DNA of 64,000 nucleotides from Gordonia neofelifaecis NRRL B-59395 (GCF_000192435.1 NZ_AEUD01000009.1:107601-171600); one strand, 5' to 3'. Shown: positions 1-9,502, numbered from the stretch's first letter. Numbers and translations are program-made. The notes: a model not told the origin generated them from the letters alone.

Positions 1-1138
1 TCGGCAGTTCCAGGACCAGCCTGGCGATCAGATTGAGCTGCACCTCGTAACTTCCGGCGGCGATCCCCGCCCCCAGCGAGTTGCGGAACTGCGCGTCGCC
101 CAGCGAGTCGGCGACGAGCGCTTCGGGACCCATGACGTCGAGCGCCAGGTCCCCGACGGCCCGCTCGGCCTGCACCATCGCGGCGCGGGCCTGGTAGGCG
201 TGGGGGGTGGGCTCCATGTCCTTGGCCCGTTCGTCGATGACCCGATAGACCAGAATCCGTGCCGCTTCGCACAGTGCCCGCGCGTGTCCGAATCGCTCGG
301 CGACCGAGGAGTCCGCCAACAGTCCGCGCGCGGCGGCCCAGTCCGCCAGACCGTCGAGCACGAGCGCCGCCCGCGCGTACCGGGGGGCGCCCACCCGCTC
401 GTAGGCCAGAGTCCGCCGGACGATGCTCCAACCGCGATTCTCCTCGCCGAGCATCGCCGTCGCGGGCACCCTGACATCGGTGAGGAAGACCTCGTTGAAG
501 GAGTCGTCGCCGACCACGCCGTCGATCCGGCGCACCTCCACCCCCGGCGTGCGCATCGGCAGCAGAAAGACCGAGATCCCGTCGCGCCCGGAGGCAGCGG
601 TGCCGGTACGTGCCAGCAGGAAGCAGTAGTCGGCACCGTGGGCGTACGACGTCCAGATCTTCTGCCCGGTGATCACGTAGTCGTCACCGTCACGGACCGC
701 TCGGGTCTGCAGCGACGCGAGGTCGGTTCCGGCCTCCGGTTCGGAGAAGCCCTGGCACCACTGCACCTCGCCCCTGGCGATGGGCGGCAGTAGCTCGGCC
801 CGCTGCTCGGGCGTGCCGTACTTGATGATCGCCGGTCCGACCCAGTTGACGTTCATGTACTGCGGCCCGCGCGGTTCGCCGCGCTTCCACAGTTCCTCAC
901 CGAGCACGAAGTGCTGCCACGCTCCCCGGCCTCCGCCGCCGTACTCCTTCGGCCAGTGAGGCGTGAGGTGCCCTCTGCTCGCCAGTCGCTTCACGAAGGT
1001 GCGGGAGAAGTCGGTGTACACGGCACTGCCCAAGCCGGTGCCGTCCGCGCGATCCCACCCGTCGGTCAGCTCCCGGTTCAGGAAGCCGATCAGTTCGTCC
1101 TGGAACGCGGCATCGGCATCCGCCAGCGCGAACTCCAT
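1..1138 (-). CDS. Acyl-CoA dehydrogenase, 3' end beyond the window (partial)
   Basis: Flavin-dependent alpha,beta-dehydrogenation of an acyl-CoA. Reading leftward from ATG 1138, one continuous frame begins MEFALADADAAFQDELIGFL and runs off the left edge without a stop. The middle domain has the typical stretch QWCQGFSEPEAGTDLASLQT and then GQKIWTSYAHGADYCFLLAR. About 379 residues are present, so only the C-terminal end of a roughly 400-residue protein is missing. AGGAG lies 8 bases upstream of the start. The gene is divergent from the ligase at 1412 and shares an intergenic region with an inverted pair of putative operators. Its substrate cannot be read from the sequence. Confidence 0.9.
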   Translation of the reverse strand, partial: MEFALADADAAFQDELIGFLNRELTDGWDRADGTGLGSAVYTDFSRTFVKRLASRGHLTPHWPKEYGGGGRGAWQHFVLGEELWKRGEPRGPQYMNVNWVGPAIIKYGTPEQRAELLPPIARGEVQWCQGFSEPEAGTDLASLQTRAVRDGDDYVITGQKIWTSYAHGADYCFLLARTGTAASGRDGISVFLLPMRTPGVEVRRIDGVVGDDSFNEVFLTDVRVPATAMLGEENRGWSIVRRTLAYERVGAPRYARAALVLDGLADWAAARGLLADSSVAERFGHARALCEAARILVYRVIDERAKDMEPTPHAYQARAAMVQAERAVGDLALDVMGPEALVADSLGDAQFRNSLGAGIAAGSYEVQLNLIARLVLELP

Positions 1139-1175
1139 ATTGAGTGCTCCTAACTCCGTTTGCGGCAACATAAAA

Positions 1176-1335
1176 AGTGTACTTAATTGAGGTCGCCAAT
1201 CAAGACTGTTGCGGAGATCGGGTGATCATCGGTCGATCAACGCAGGTAGACTCCCATATCACTCCCCGAGAAGCGGCCGCCCTCCCACATTCCTAACCGA
1301 AACCCCTTCCCGAGTACCGACCATATAAGTACACT
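1176..1335. promoter_or_regulatory. Divergent promoter region with inverted copies of AGTGTACTTA
   Basis: AGTGTACTTA occurs at 1176-1185 and its exact reverse complement TAAGTACACT at 1326-1335. One copy sits 38 bases upstream of the acyl-CoA dehydrogenase start and the other lies in the leader of the acyl-CoA ligase. Both are in AT-rich patches that stand out from the surroundings. I infer a common operator controlling both divergent genes. No regulator gene is present next to them. Confidence 0.5.
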
Positions 1336-1411
1336 CTTCATTCATCGACATGTGGCGTGGGACACCGTCGCGACGGCCCGCGGCCCCGACCCCGCCCGAG
1401 AGGAGACGACC

Positions 1412-2923
1412 GTGCAGGACCTCGCACTGCCGATGTGGCTCACCGCTGCAGGCGCGCAACGTCACGGAGCCCACCGCATCGCGATGCGCGACGAGAACGG
1501 ATCGATGACGTACGCCGAACTCGCCGAAGCGATGGCCGGCGTCGGCGCCGGACTGCTCGAGACCGGACTGCGGCCGGGCGATGTGGTGGTGACGGCGATG
1601 GAACCGTCGATCCCCCATGTCGTCGCCCTGCTCGGTGCGATGCGCGCGGGCATGATCGCCGCGCCCCTCGGCACCCGACTGACCTCGAGTGAGGCGGTCG
1701 CCTACCTCGAACACCTGCAGCCGGCGGCGGTAGTCACCGACCACGCCCATGCCGATCTCGCCCACACGCTCGGACACCGGGTGATCGACCTGCCCGAGGC
1801 CGACGCGTCGACTGGAGATCGACTCGCCCCGCTGCGCCGCGCGCCGGTCGACCTTCCGGCGCCTGGCGAGAACGATCCGGCGATCATCTTCCCGACCGGT
1901 GGGACCACCGGTGCGCCGAAGGGCGCGGTGCACACGCACCGGACACTCTGGTTGTGGTTGAACACCTGCGCGCACGGCAATCCCCGGGTGCCGACCGACG
2001 TCGAACTGTGCTTCTCACCCTTCTTCCACATCACCCTCGGCACCAATCTGTTCACACCGCTCCTCGCCGGCGGTGAGGTATGGATTCAGCGTCGATTCGA
2101 CGCGGGCGCGGCACTCGAGGCGATCGACCGCGGTGCCACCCGGCTGATGGGCGCGCCGACCATGTTCACCGCGCTCCGCGCGCACCCGCAGTTCGACTCA
2201 GTCGATCGCAGCGGCGTCACGGCGATCAGATACGGTTCCACGCCGTCCACCGGAGAGTTCATCCACGACCTCATGCGCGACTTCCCGAACGCGCGCATCC
2301 GCGCCGGCTTCGGTGCCACTGAGTTCGGCTCGGTGATCGGCTTCGATCACGAGGACCTCCTCGCCGGACGAGTCTCCGGCATCGGCCGGCCGCTCCCCGG
2401 CGTCACCGTACGAGTGCTGACCGGGGACGGCCAGGAGGCCGGACCCGGAGAGGTCGGCGAGCTGGTGGTGTCGTGCCCGTGGCAGACGATCGGCTACTAC
2501 GGCCGCCGCGAGGACACCGCCGAGACCTACCGATGCGACGGTGTCCATGTCGGCGACCTCGCGACCCGGGACGCGGACGGGTGGCTCTCGATCGTCGGCC
2601 GGTCCAAGGAGATGATCATCAGCGGCGGCGAGAACGTCTTCCCCCGCGAGGTGGAGACCGTCCTGCTCGATCATCCGGCCGTCGCCGACGTCATCGTGTA
2701 CGGCGTGCCCGACGAGTTCTGGGGCGAGCGCGTCGAAGCCGCGGTGGTCCCCGCCGGGGGCGCCATCGTCGAGGCGGAGCAGCTCCGCGATCACTGCCGG
2801 GCCCGCCTGGCGGGCTTCAAGATCCCGAAGGCCGTGCGCACGATCGAATCGATTCCGCTGACTCCCAACAACAAACCCGATCGGCGCGCGGTGCGTGCCG
2901 CCGCGCTCACCGTGACCGGCTGA
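1412..2923 (+). CDS. AMP-binding acyl-CoA ligase (ANL superfamily)
   Basis: Activates a carboxylic acid to its CoA thioester through an acyl-adenylate. I chose the GTG at 1412 because AGGAG lies 6 bases upstream; an upstream in-frame ATG at 1352 has no such site. The 503-residue product has the P-loop FPTGGTTGAPKGA, the GFGATE motif, the hinge region GDLATRDADGWLSIVGRSKE with GGENVFPREVE, and a C-terminal catalytic lysine in NNKPDRR. This is the layout of short/medium-chain or aryl-acid ligases. It probably supplies substrate to the divergent acyl-CoA dehydrogenase. The substrate is not identifiable. Confidence 0.9.
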   Translation: MQDLALPMWLTAAGAQRHGAHRIAMRDENGSMTYAELAEAMAGVGAGLLETGLRPGDVVVTAMEPSIPHVVALLGAMRAGMIAAPLGTRLTSSEAVAYLEHLQPAAVVTDHAHADLAHTLGHRVIDLPEADASTGDRLAPLRRAPVDLPAPGENDPAIIFPTGGTTGAPKGAVHTHRTLWLWLNTCAHGNPRVPTDVELCFSPFFHITLGTNLFTPLLAGGEVWIQRRFDAGAALEAIDRGATRLMGAPTMFTALRAHPQFDSVDRSGVTAIRYGSTPSTGEFIHDLMRDFPNARIRAGFGATEFGSVIGFDHEDLLAGRVSGIGRPLPGVTVRVLTGDGQEAGPGEVGELVVSCPWQTIGYYGRREDTAETYRCDGVHVGDLATRDADGWLSIVGRSKEMIISGGENVFPREVETVLLDHPAVADVIVYGVPDEFWGERVEAAVVPAGGAIVEAEQLRDHCRARLAGFKIPKAVRTIESIPLTPNNKPDRRAVRAAALTVTG

Positions 2924-3042
2924 CTCCCGGACGCTGCCCCAACGGGGACGGCAACACTCGACCCCTTCGCTTCCCACTCCACCGGCGACCGCTTCGGCCG
3001 CCATGTCCGCATGCCCTCGACCACCCAGATCGGACGGATCCC

Positions 3043-4566
3043 ATGGACACCGACTCCCCCACTCCCGACGCAGGCGTCGCGACTCCCGACACCGTGCCCG
3101 ACACGCCTGCTCCCGACGACGGCTGGACGCCGCGCCTGGTCGCGTCGCTCATCGCGATCGTGCTGACGCTCGAGATGCTCGCCGTCAGTTACATGATGAT
3201 CTCCATCGCGCTGCCGCACATCGCCACCCACTTCCACACCGATCAGGGTGCCTGGCTGCTGACCGCTTTCCTCCTCGTCGGCGCGGTCTCGGCGCCGCTC
3301 GTCGGGCGCCTGGCCGACCTGTACGGCAAGCGGCGTCTGCTGCTCGCCTGCATGATCGGCGCCGCCTCGGGCTCGCTCCTGTCCGCGCTCGCCGGGTCGT
3401 ACGCGCTGCTCCTCGCCGGCCGCGCCCTCACCGGGCTGCTGACACCGTGCCTGTTCCTCAGCTACTCGCTGATCCGCGACGTATACCCGGCGCGGACCGT
3501 TCCGCTCGCCGTGAGCATCGCGACCAGCGGCATGGGCGTCATCACGGTCGCCGCACCGTTCCTCACCGGATGGCTCATCGACGACTTCGGGTTCCGCAGC
3601 ATCTTCTGGTTCGCGGTGATCCTCCTGCTCGTTCTGGCCGTCGTACTGGTCTGGACCACCGACGAATCGCCGGTCCGGGCCCGGGCCCGTCTCGATGTGG
3701 TCGGCGCGTCGTTGATCGGCGGCGGCCTGGCTTGCGTCCTGGTCGGGATCAGCTTCGGTCCGACGTGGGGCTGGACCGCGGGCTCGACTCTCACGTGGCT
3801 CGTCGTCGGGGTCGCCCTGCTGGCCTGTTGGCTGTGGTCCGCGACGGTGATCCGCCAGCCATTGATCGACCTGCGGATCCTCCGTCGACGGTCCGTCGCG
3901 CTGACCACGGCGGGCGCCGGCGCCTGCTACGGAGCCGGCGTCGTGTACTCGCTGGTCCTGCCGATCATGTGCATGACCCCGGCCTCGCTGGGCCTCGGTT
4001 ACGGATTCGGCGTCGACGCCACCGGGTTCGCGCTGTTCCAGGCCCCGTTCGGCGCGGGCACGCTGATCGGCGGCATCGTCGTGGGTCTGACGGTGCCGCG
4101 GCTGCGAGCCCGCGACCTGATGGCGGCGGGCCTGTTCATCGAGACCGCCGCCGCGCTCGCCTCGGCAGGCATGCACGACCACCGCGGCGCGCTCATCGCG
4201 TTCATCGCGGTCTTCGGATTCGGGCAGGGTCTGATCTACGCCGCTATTCCGAACCTCGTGATCGCGGCGGTGGCCCCGCAACTGCAGGCGACCGCCGCGA
4301 GCCTGGTCGGTGTCTCCCAGAGCCTGGTCTCGGCGATCGTCCCGGTCGTCGCCTTCGCGCTACTGAACTCGCACGTCGCGACGGTGGTCGACGGCGGTGT
4401 CTTCTACACCGACGGCGGGATCACCGCTGTCTTCTGGCTCTCGTCGGGCCTCGCCCTGGCCGGCGCCGTGGCGGCCATGGCGCTGCCTCGCGTGATCCGG
4501 CCGCTCTCGTTGACGGCCGACGACGAGGAGGCACGCGCCTCCGCGACGGCCGTGCCCGCCGCCTGA
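3043..4566 (+). CDS. MFS transporter, DHA2-like (14-TM type)
   Basis: Proton-driven inner-membrane transporter of 507 residues. After a Pro/Asp/Thr-rich cytoplasmic N-terminus of about 30 residues there is a run of hydrophobic helices. The MFS loop 2-3 signature appears as GRLADLYGKRRLL, and an antiporter-like segment TGLLTPCLFLSYSLIRD follows. The open frame extends further upstream, but the ATG at 3043 begins the protein-like sequence (MDTDSPTPDA) 119 bases after the ligase stop. Its place between the ligase and the cyclase-family gene suggests it moves the substrate or product of that pathway. Direction is unknown; DHA2 members are mostly exporters. Confidence 0.85.
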   Translation: MDTDSPTPDAGVATPDTVPDTPAPDDGWTPRLVASLIAIVLTLEMLAVSYMMISIALPHIATHFHTDQGAWLLTAFLLVGAVSAPLVGRLADLYGKRRLLLACMIGAASGSLLSALAGSYALLLAGRALTGLLTPCLFLSYSLIRDVYPARTVPLAVSIATSGMGVITVAAPFLTGWLIDDFGFRSIFWFAVILLLVLAVVLVWTTDESPVRARARLDVVGASLIGGGLACVLVGISFGPTWGWTAGSTLTWLVVGVALLACWLWSATVIRQPLIDLRILRRRSVALTTAGAGACYGAGVVYSLVLPIMCMTPASLGLGYGFGVDATGFALFQAPFGAGTLIGGIVVGLTVPRLRARDLMAAGLFIETAAALASAGMHDHRGALIAFIAVFGFGQGLIYAAIPNLVIAAVAPQLQATAASLVGVSQSLVSAIVPVVAFALLNSHVATVVDGGVFYTDGGITAVFWLSSGLALAGAVAAMALPRVIRPLSLTADDEEARASATAVPAA

Positions 4567-4606
4567 CCGACACCCGCACCAGATCCAATCGAAAGGAGCC
4601 ATCACC

Positions 4607-5533
4607 GTGCCCGATTCCACGCCCGACATTCGCGAACTCGGAAAGAAGGTCAGCAACTGGGGTCGCTGGGGCCCCGACGACGAGCTCGGCACCACCAATC
4701 TGATCACCCCGGAGCGAGTGGCCGCGGCCGCGCCGCTGATCCGGACCGGCGAGGTCTTCGATCTCGGCATCCCCCTCGATGAGAACGGCCCCCAGCCCGG
4801 CGGCTACCGCATCAATCCGGTGCGGCTGATGTCCGACACCGGACAGGAGCAGCTGTTTCCGGGCGGCTTCAAGTACGCCGACGATTACGTCTTCATGCCC
4901 CTGCAAGCGGCGTCGCAGTACGACTCGCTGGCCCACGTCCACTACGACGGCTTCCTCTACAACGGCCACCCCGATTCGGGTCTGACCGTCAAAGGCGCGA
5001 GCCGGTGCGGCATCGACACGCAGGCCAAGGGAATCGCCGGTCGCGGCGTACTGCTCGACGTCGCGCGATTCCGCGGCATCGACTGGCTCGAGGGCGGCAC
5101 CGCGATCGGCGCCGAGGAACTCACCGATGTGGCCGCCGCCCAAGAGGTCGACGTCCGCCCGGGCGACATCGTCCTGATCCGCACCGGATGGCGGAAGAAG
5201 TTCGTCACCGACAACGACGCCGTCGAATTCACCTCGAGCGAACCCGGTTTGGCGCTGGAGTGCGCTACCTGGCTCCGCGACCGCGACGTCGCCGTCGTCG
5301 GCTCGGACAATTTCGGCATCGAGGTGTTTCCGGGGGAGAATCCGGACGCACTGATGGAACTGCACATGGTGCTGATCCGCGACATGGGGATGACCCTCGC
5401 CGAAATGCTCGACCTCGAGGAGCTCGCGCACGCCTGCGCCGCCGACGGCCGGTACGAGTTCTTCTACGCCGGTCCGCCCCTCAAGTTCACCCGCGGCGTC
5501 GGCTCGCCGATCAATCCCCTCGCCATCCGATGA
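4607..5533 (+). CDS. Cyclase-family metal-dependent hydrolase
   Basis: A 308-residue member of the cyclase family (PF04199), which includes kynurenine formamidase and hydrolases of cyclic amides and lactones. The GTG start has AAAGGAG eight bases upstream. The metal-site region reads SLAHVHYDG around residues 106-114, a variant of the family HxGTHxD motif in which Thr is missing. GDIVLIRTGW and VVGSDNFGIEV are further family blocks. It follows the transporter by 40 bases and overlaps the start of the decayed MHS gene by ATGA, so it was or is cotranscribed with both. The substrate is unknown. Confidence 0.8.
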   Translation: MPDSTPDIRELGKKVSNWGRWGPDDELGTTNLITPERVAAAAPLIRTGEVFDLGIPLDENGPQPGGYRINPVRLMSDTGQEQLFPGGFKYADDYVFMPLQAASQYDSLAHVHYDGFLYNGHPDSGLTVKGASRCGIDTQAKGIAGRGVLLDVARFRGIDWLEGGTAIGAEELTDVAAAQEVDVRPGDIVLIRTGWRKKFVTDNDAVEFTSSEPGLALECATWLRDRDVAVVGSDNFGIEVFPGENPDALMELHMVLIRDMGMTLAEMLDLEELAHACAADGRYEFFYAGPPLKFTRGVGSPINPLAIR

Positions 5534-6058
5534 CTGCGGCCGCAGACTCCGCTCACCTGCGCCGGGTCGCGCTGTCGGGCCTGCTCGGCACCGTGATCGA
5601 GTACTACGACTTCCTGCTCTAGGAGCACCATGGCGGCACTCGTCTTCGGCGATGCCTTCTTCCCATCGGAGAGCGCCGCCCTGTCGACGATCGCCGCGTT
5701 CGGTACCTTGGCGGCGGGCTACGTCGCACGCCCGTTGGGCGGACTGATTCTTCGGCCACTTCGGCGACCTGGCGGGCAGCGAGTCGATAGTCGTGATCAC
5801 CATGGTGATGATGGGTGCGGCGAGCTTCTTGATCGGCGTCGTACGCACCTATGCCGCCATCGGCGCCGGATTCGCTCCGCTCGCGGCCACGAGTCTAGTG
5901 ACCGCAGCCGGCCGCTGAGCCTCATCATCATCGCCGGCGCCGCAGTCACGATCGTCTCGATCCGGCAGGTGGCCGAGACCCGGGGCCGAGACTTGAATCG
6001 CCGGCCACCGCGGCACCCGGCAACCCCGACCGACGCGATGAGCATGGCCGACGGCTAG
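5530..6058 (+). pseudogene. Decayed MHS-family MFS transporter
   Basis: The ATG overlaps the cyclase stop codon and the frame opens with ALSGLLGTVIEYYDFLL, the first helix of metabolite:H+ symporters. It stops at 5620-5622 and resumes in another frame with MAALVFGDAFFPSESAALST and AAGYVARPLGGLI. It shifts again to GDLAGSESIVVITMVMMGAA and ends with the C-terminal family tail VAETRGRDL. The helices between about TM4 and the last one are absent. At least one stop, two frame changes and a large internal deletion rule out a working transporter. It was probably the uptake system of this locus. Confidence 0.85.
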
Positions 6059-6064
6059 CCGAAA

Positions 6065-6111
6065 CGCATCACGGTCCGGCCACCCGCTTCCGGGTGCCGG
6101 ACCGTGATGCG
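6065..6111. terminator. Strong bidirectional hairpin between pseudogene and ferritin
   Basis: CGCATCACGGTCCGGC pairs with GCCGGACCGTGATGCG, and the stem continues through ACCCG/CGGGT to a CTTC loop with one bulged C. The stem is about 21 base pairs. It lies between two convergent genes, as expected for a shared terminator. There is no long T-run. Confidence 0.75.
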
Positions 6112-6129
6112 GTCGTGCGCGGGGGCTCT

Positions 6130-6624
6130 CTACGCTCCCGCCGATGCCAGTTCGGCGTCCATCCGAAGGAGGCCGGAGCCGTCCTCGTTGACCAGGTGCA
6201 GACGGCCGACGATCTCGCTGACCGTGGCCTCCTCCTCGATCTGCTCGGACACGAACCAGTCGATGGTCGGACGCGAGTCGATGTCGCCCTGTTCCTGCGC
6301 CAGTCGGTACAGCGCGCGGATCGCCTCCGAGATGTCCTTCTCGGCGTCCAGCGCGATCTCGAAGATCTCGGTGACGGTGTCGGCCTTGATCGAGGGGATG
6401 GCGATGTCGCCGATGACCGGGCGATTCTCGCGGTTGGTCATGTGCTGCACGAGCCGGTCCGCGTGGCCGAGCTCTTCCGAGGAGTGATTGCGCATCCACG
6501 ACGCCATTCCGGGCAGGTCGCGCAACTCCAGTTCCACAGCCAACTGACGGTAGAGCATCGCGGATTCGAATTCACGGGTGATCTGCTTGCCGAACTCGAC
6601 TTCGAGTTCCTCATTCATTTTCAT
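6130..6624 (-). CDS. Ferritin (non-haem iron storage)
   Basis: A 164-residue ferritin that oxidises and stores Fe(II) in a 24-subunit shell in the cytoplasm. Ferroxidase-type residues are visible in REFESAMLYRQLA and in SSEELGHADRLVQHM, with later acidic positions in EIALDAEKDISEAI and EQIEEEATVSEIV. No Met haem ligand pattern of bacterioferritin is evident, so it is closer to the BfrB/FtnA type. The start is ATG 6624, with AGGGGAG five bases upstream; a GTG at 6630 would leave no spacing. An iron box lies just over 100 bases upstream, so iron-dependent control is likely. Confidence 0.9.
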   Translation of the reverse strand: MKMNEELEVEFGKQITREFESAMLYRQLAVELELRDLPGMASWMRNHSSEELGHADRLVQHMTNRENRPVIGDIAIPSIKADTVTEIFEIALDAEKDISEAIRALYRLAQEQGDIDSRPTIDWFVSEQIEEEATVSEIVGRLHLVNEDGSGLLRMDAELASAGA

Positions 6625-6732
6625 ATCCACTCCCCTGTATATGAATTCACCGGCGATGTCTTCGCCGCGATGTCTCCACCGTAAGCAGAAAAACCAATTC
6701 TGACCAGCGAGGAAAGGGTTACCGAAATCAAT

Positions 6733-6751
6733 TCAGGTATGGGATACCTAA
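6733..6751. promoter_or_regulatory. Putative IdeR iron box upstream of ferritin
   Basis: Read on the minus strand the 19-mer is TTAGGTATCCCATACCTGA, against the IdeR consensus TTAGGTTAGGCTAACCTAA. Both half-sites TTAGGT and ACCT are conserved and the element is an imperfect inverted repeat. It is centred about 118 bases upstream of the ferritin start, a position compatible with activation, as is known for mycobacterial bfrB. Confidence 0.65.
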
Positions 6752-6818
6752 GTAATAGAGTGTCCGTCGATTGGCATTCAGCACTTCCTCTCCTACCCGC
6801 TGATCGGCCATCGGCGCG

Positions 6819-9074
6819 TCAGCTCCGGCGCGACCGGAATCGACGCAGCCGGAGACTATTCGCGACCACGAACACCGACGAGAAGGCCATCGCGAGACCG
6901 GCCATCATCGGGTTCAGCAGGGCGGCCGCCGCCAGCGGCAGCGCCGCAACGTTGTAGGCGAACGCCCAGAACAGATTCCCCTTGATGGTGGCGAGCGTCT
7001 TGCGCGACAGCGCGATGGCGTCGACCACCGCCCAGAGGTCACCACTGACCAGCGTCAGATCCCCGGCCTCGATCGCCACGTCGGTACCGGTGCCCATCGC
7101 CAGCCCGAGGTCGGCGGAGGCGAGGGCGGCCGCGTCGTTGACGCCGTCGCCGACCATCGCGACCACGCGGCCGGAGTCCTGCAACCGCCTCACCTCGTCG
7201 ACCTTGCCGTCCGGGGTGACGTCGGCGATCACCTCGTGGATGCCGACCTGTTCCGCGACGTGCCGCGCCGCGCCGTCGTTGTCGCCGGTCAGCAGGACCG
7301 GTCGCAGACCCATTCGCTTGAGTTCGGCGATCGCCGCCGCAGACGTGGGTTTGACCGTGTCGGCCACGACGATGACGCCGGCCACCGCGTCGAGGTAGGT
7401 CACCACGACGGGCGTCGCGCCTTCCGCCGAGGCCGCGGCGATCTTCTCACGCATCGCCTCGTCGAGCGGGACGGGAACGTCTCGCGGCCCGGTGACGGTG
7501 ACGCGCAGTCCGTCGATGAACGCCGTGACACCGGCTCCCGCGAGATTGCGGAAGTCGCCGGTCCCCGGAAGGTCGATACCGAGATCCGCAGCACGCCGGA
7601 CCACCGCACGCCCGATGGGGTGCTCCGAGTTCGCTTCGACGGCGGCGGCCCGCGCCAGCAGATCCGCCTCTTCGACACCGTCGGCGGTGATGACGTCGCG
7701 GACGGCCATCTCACCGGTGGTGACGGTGCCGGTCTTGTCGAGCACCACGGTGTCCACACGCCGGGTCGACTCCAGCACCTCCGGTCCCTTCAGCAGGATG
7801 CCCAGTTGCGCGCCGCGCCCGGTGCCGACCATCAGCGCGGTCGGCGTCGCCAGTCCGAGCGCGCACGGGCAGGCGATCACGAGCACCGACACCGCAGCGG
7901 TGAGCGCCAGCGTGACGCCGCCGCCGACGCCGAGCCAGAATCCGAGGACGCCGACCGCGATCGCGATGACCACCGGGACGAAGTACGCCGAGATTCGGTC
8001 CGCGAGCCGCTGCACCTGCGCTTTGCCGGCCTGCGCATCGGCGACCATCTTCGCCATGTGCGACAGCGCGGTATCCGCCCCGATCGCCGACGCCTGCACT
8101 TCGAGTCGACCGTGGGCGTTGACGGTGCCGCCGACCACCTTGTCGCCCACGGCGACCTCCACCGGGATCGACTCGCCGGTGAGCATCGACTGATCGACCG
8201 CGGAGGCTCCCGCGACCACTCGACCGTCGGTCGCGATCTTCTCTCCGGGACGGACGACGAAGCGCTCGTCGACCTTCAGCTCGCCGATCGGAACAGTGAT
8301 CTCACGGCCGTCGCGCAGCACCGTCACGTCCTTGGCGCCCACCTCGGCCAGCGCACGCAATGCGTCTCCGGCGCGGAGCTTGGCCCGCTTCTCGAAGTAT
8401 CGGCCGGCCAGCAGGAACGTGGTCACGCCCGCGGCCGCTTCGAGGTAGATGTTCGACGAGCCGTCGCCGCGTGAGGCGATCAGGTCGAACCCGTGCGTCA
8501 TGCCCGGCACACCGGCGTCGCCCCAGAAGAGAGCGTAGACCGACCATCCGAAGGCGGCGAGCGTGCCGACCGAGACGAGGGTGTCCATCGTGGTGGTGCC
8601 GTGCCGGGCGCCCGCGAGGGCCGCCCGATGGAACGGCAGCGCGCCCCACACCACGACCGGGGCGGCGAGGGTCAGCGACAGCCACTGCCAGTAGGTGAAC
8701 TGCCAGGCAGGCACCATCGCCAGCGCGATCACCGGAACGGTGAGGACGGCGGACACGATCAGCCGGTGCCGCAGCGCGGAGAGCTCGGTCTCGGCGCGCG
8801 ACGGCCGCAGGTCCTCGTCGGCAGGTCCCGCAGCTGCGGTGACCTGCCGGACCGGCGACGCGTCGTACCCGGCGGCCCGAACCGCCTCGATCAGATCGTC
8901 GGCGGTGACGTCGGCGTCGTATTCGACGTGGGCCTGCTCGGTCGCGTAGTTGACCGTCGCCGTCACACCGTCGAGCTTGTTCAGTTTGCGTTCGATCCGG
9001 TTGGCGCACGAGGCACACGTCATCCCGATGAGTTCGAGGTCGAGTTCCCGATCGACGGTGATCGACTGTGTCAT
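6819..9074 (-). CDS. copA: Copper-translocating P1B-type ATPase
   Basis: Exports Cu(I) from the cytoplasm using ATP. The 751-residue protein has an N-terminal heavy-metal-associated domain with GMTCASC at about residues 17-23. It then has the membrane CPC motif in [13 protein letters not shown], the phosphorylation site DKTGT, the SEHPIG motif, TGDN and [10 protein letters not shown]. The start is ATG 9074, which overlaps the stop of the small membrane gene upstream (TGATG) and is preceded by AGGAGG inside that gene. Longer open frames upstream are out-of-frame readings of copZ and the small gene. It is the last gene of the csoR-copZ operon. Confidence 0.95.
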   Translation of the reverse strand: MTQSITVDRELDLELIGMTCASCANRIERKLNKLDGVTATVNYATEQAHVEYDADVTADDLIEAVRAAGYDASPVRQVTAAAGPADEDLRPSRAETELSALRHRLIVSAVLTVPVIALAMVPAWQFTYWQWLSLTLAAPVVVWGALPFHRAALAGARHGTTTMDTLVSVGTLAAFGWSVYALFWGDAGVPGMTHGFDLIASRGDGSSNIYLEAAAGVTTFLLAGRYFEKRAKLRAGDALRALAEVGAKDVTVLRDGREITVPIGELKVDERFVVRPGEKIATDGRVVAGASAVDQSMLTGESIPVEVAVGDKVVGGTVNAHGRLEVQASAIGADTALSHMAKMVADAQAGKAQVQRLADRISAYFVPVVIAIAVGVLGFWLGVGGGVTLALTAAVSVLVIACPCALGLATPTALMVGTGRGAQLGILLKGPEVLESTRRVDTVVLDKTGTVTTGEMAVRDVITADGVEEADLLARAAAVEANSEHPIGRAVVRRAADLGIDLPGTGDFRNLAGAGVTAFIDGLRVTVTGPRDVPVPLDEAMREKIAAASAEGATPVVVTYLDAVAGVIVVADTVKPTSAAAIAELKRMGLRPVLLTGDNDGAARHVAEQVGIHEVIADVTPDGKVDEVRRLQDSGRVVAMVGDGVNDAAALASADLGLAMGTGTDVAIEAGDLTLVSGDLWAVVDAIALSRKTLATIKGNLFWAFAYNVAALPLAAAALLNPMMAGLAMAFSSVFVVANSLRLRRFRSRRS

Positions 9075-9241
9075 CAGTGCATTCCCTCCTGATCGTGCTG
9101 CATCACGGTGCCGTGCGACGGTTGCGGATCGGTGTCCCACGGTCCGACGGCCCGGCCGATGCCGAACGTCGCTCCGAAGACGACCGCGAGGCCGGCGGCG
9201 AATGCGGCGATCCGCACGCCCGGCCTCGACGGCGCGGTCAC
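9074..9241 (-). CDS. Small copper-operon membrane peptide (55 aa)
   Basis: A short frame between copZ and copA overlaps both: its GTG start overlaps the copZ stop (GTGA) and its stop overlaps the copA start. The product has one hydrophobic helix, [20 protein letters not shown], and a short tail rich in His and Met ([14 protein letters not shown]) that could bind copper. Most GTG-started frames this short are spurious, but the double translational overlap, the clear membrane helix and the metal-binding tail support a real gene. I infer a membrane copper-handling helper, for example a donor to or from CopA. Topology is not certain. Confidence 0.75.
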   Translation of the reverse strand: MTAPSRPGVRIAAFAAGLAVVFGATFGIGRAVGPWDTDPQPSHGTVMQHDQEGMH

Positions 9242-9444
9242 TGGACCCGGTAGCCGGCTTCGGCGACAGCTGCGCCGACGGCGGCCGGATCGAGCGGAGC
9301 GTCGCTGGTGATGTCCACGCGACCGCTGGCGACATCGACATCCACCTGCTGGACGCCAGCCAGTTCCGAGATCTCCTCGCGGACCGACGCGGCGCAGTGC
9401 CCGCAGGTCATTCCGGTGACGGTGACGGTGGTGGTGGCGCTCAT
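9238..9444 (-). CDS. copZ: CopZ-like copper chaperone
   Basis: A 68-residue stand-alone heavy-metal-associated domain with the metal site [11 protein letters not shown] at residues 11-21. It delivers Cu(I) to CopA or to the repressor CsoR in the cytoplasm. The gene lies 58 bases downstream of csoR and overlaps the small membrane gene. A TAGGAGC ribosome site precedes the ATG. Confidence 0.93.
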   Translation of the reverse strand: MSATTTVTVTGMTCGHCAASVREEISELAGVQQVDVDVASGRVDITSDAPLDPAAVGAAVAEAGYRVQ

Positions 9445-9502
9445 GGTTTCGCTCCTAGGTTTCGATCAGTGGTTGTCGATCAGCGGGGTTCGGGAGGTCC
9501 GG

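Noticed and set aside
2198-4281. Long minus-strand open frames opposite the ligase and the DHA2 transporter
   Set aside because: They are Arg/Gly/Asp-rich readings caused by GC-rich codon bias; the plus-strand frames carry full family motifs.
9075-9341. An 89-residue N-terminal extension of CopA
   Set aside because: It would read through copZ and the small membrane gene in a different frame, lacks protein-like composition, and the ATG at 9074 has a good ribosome site.
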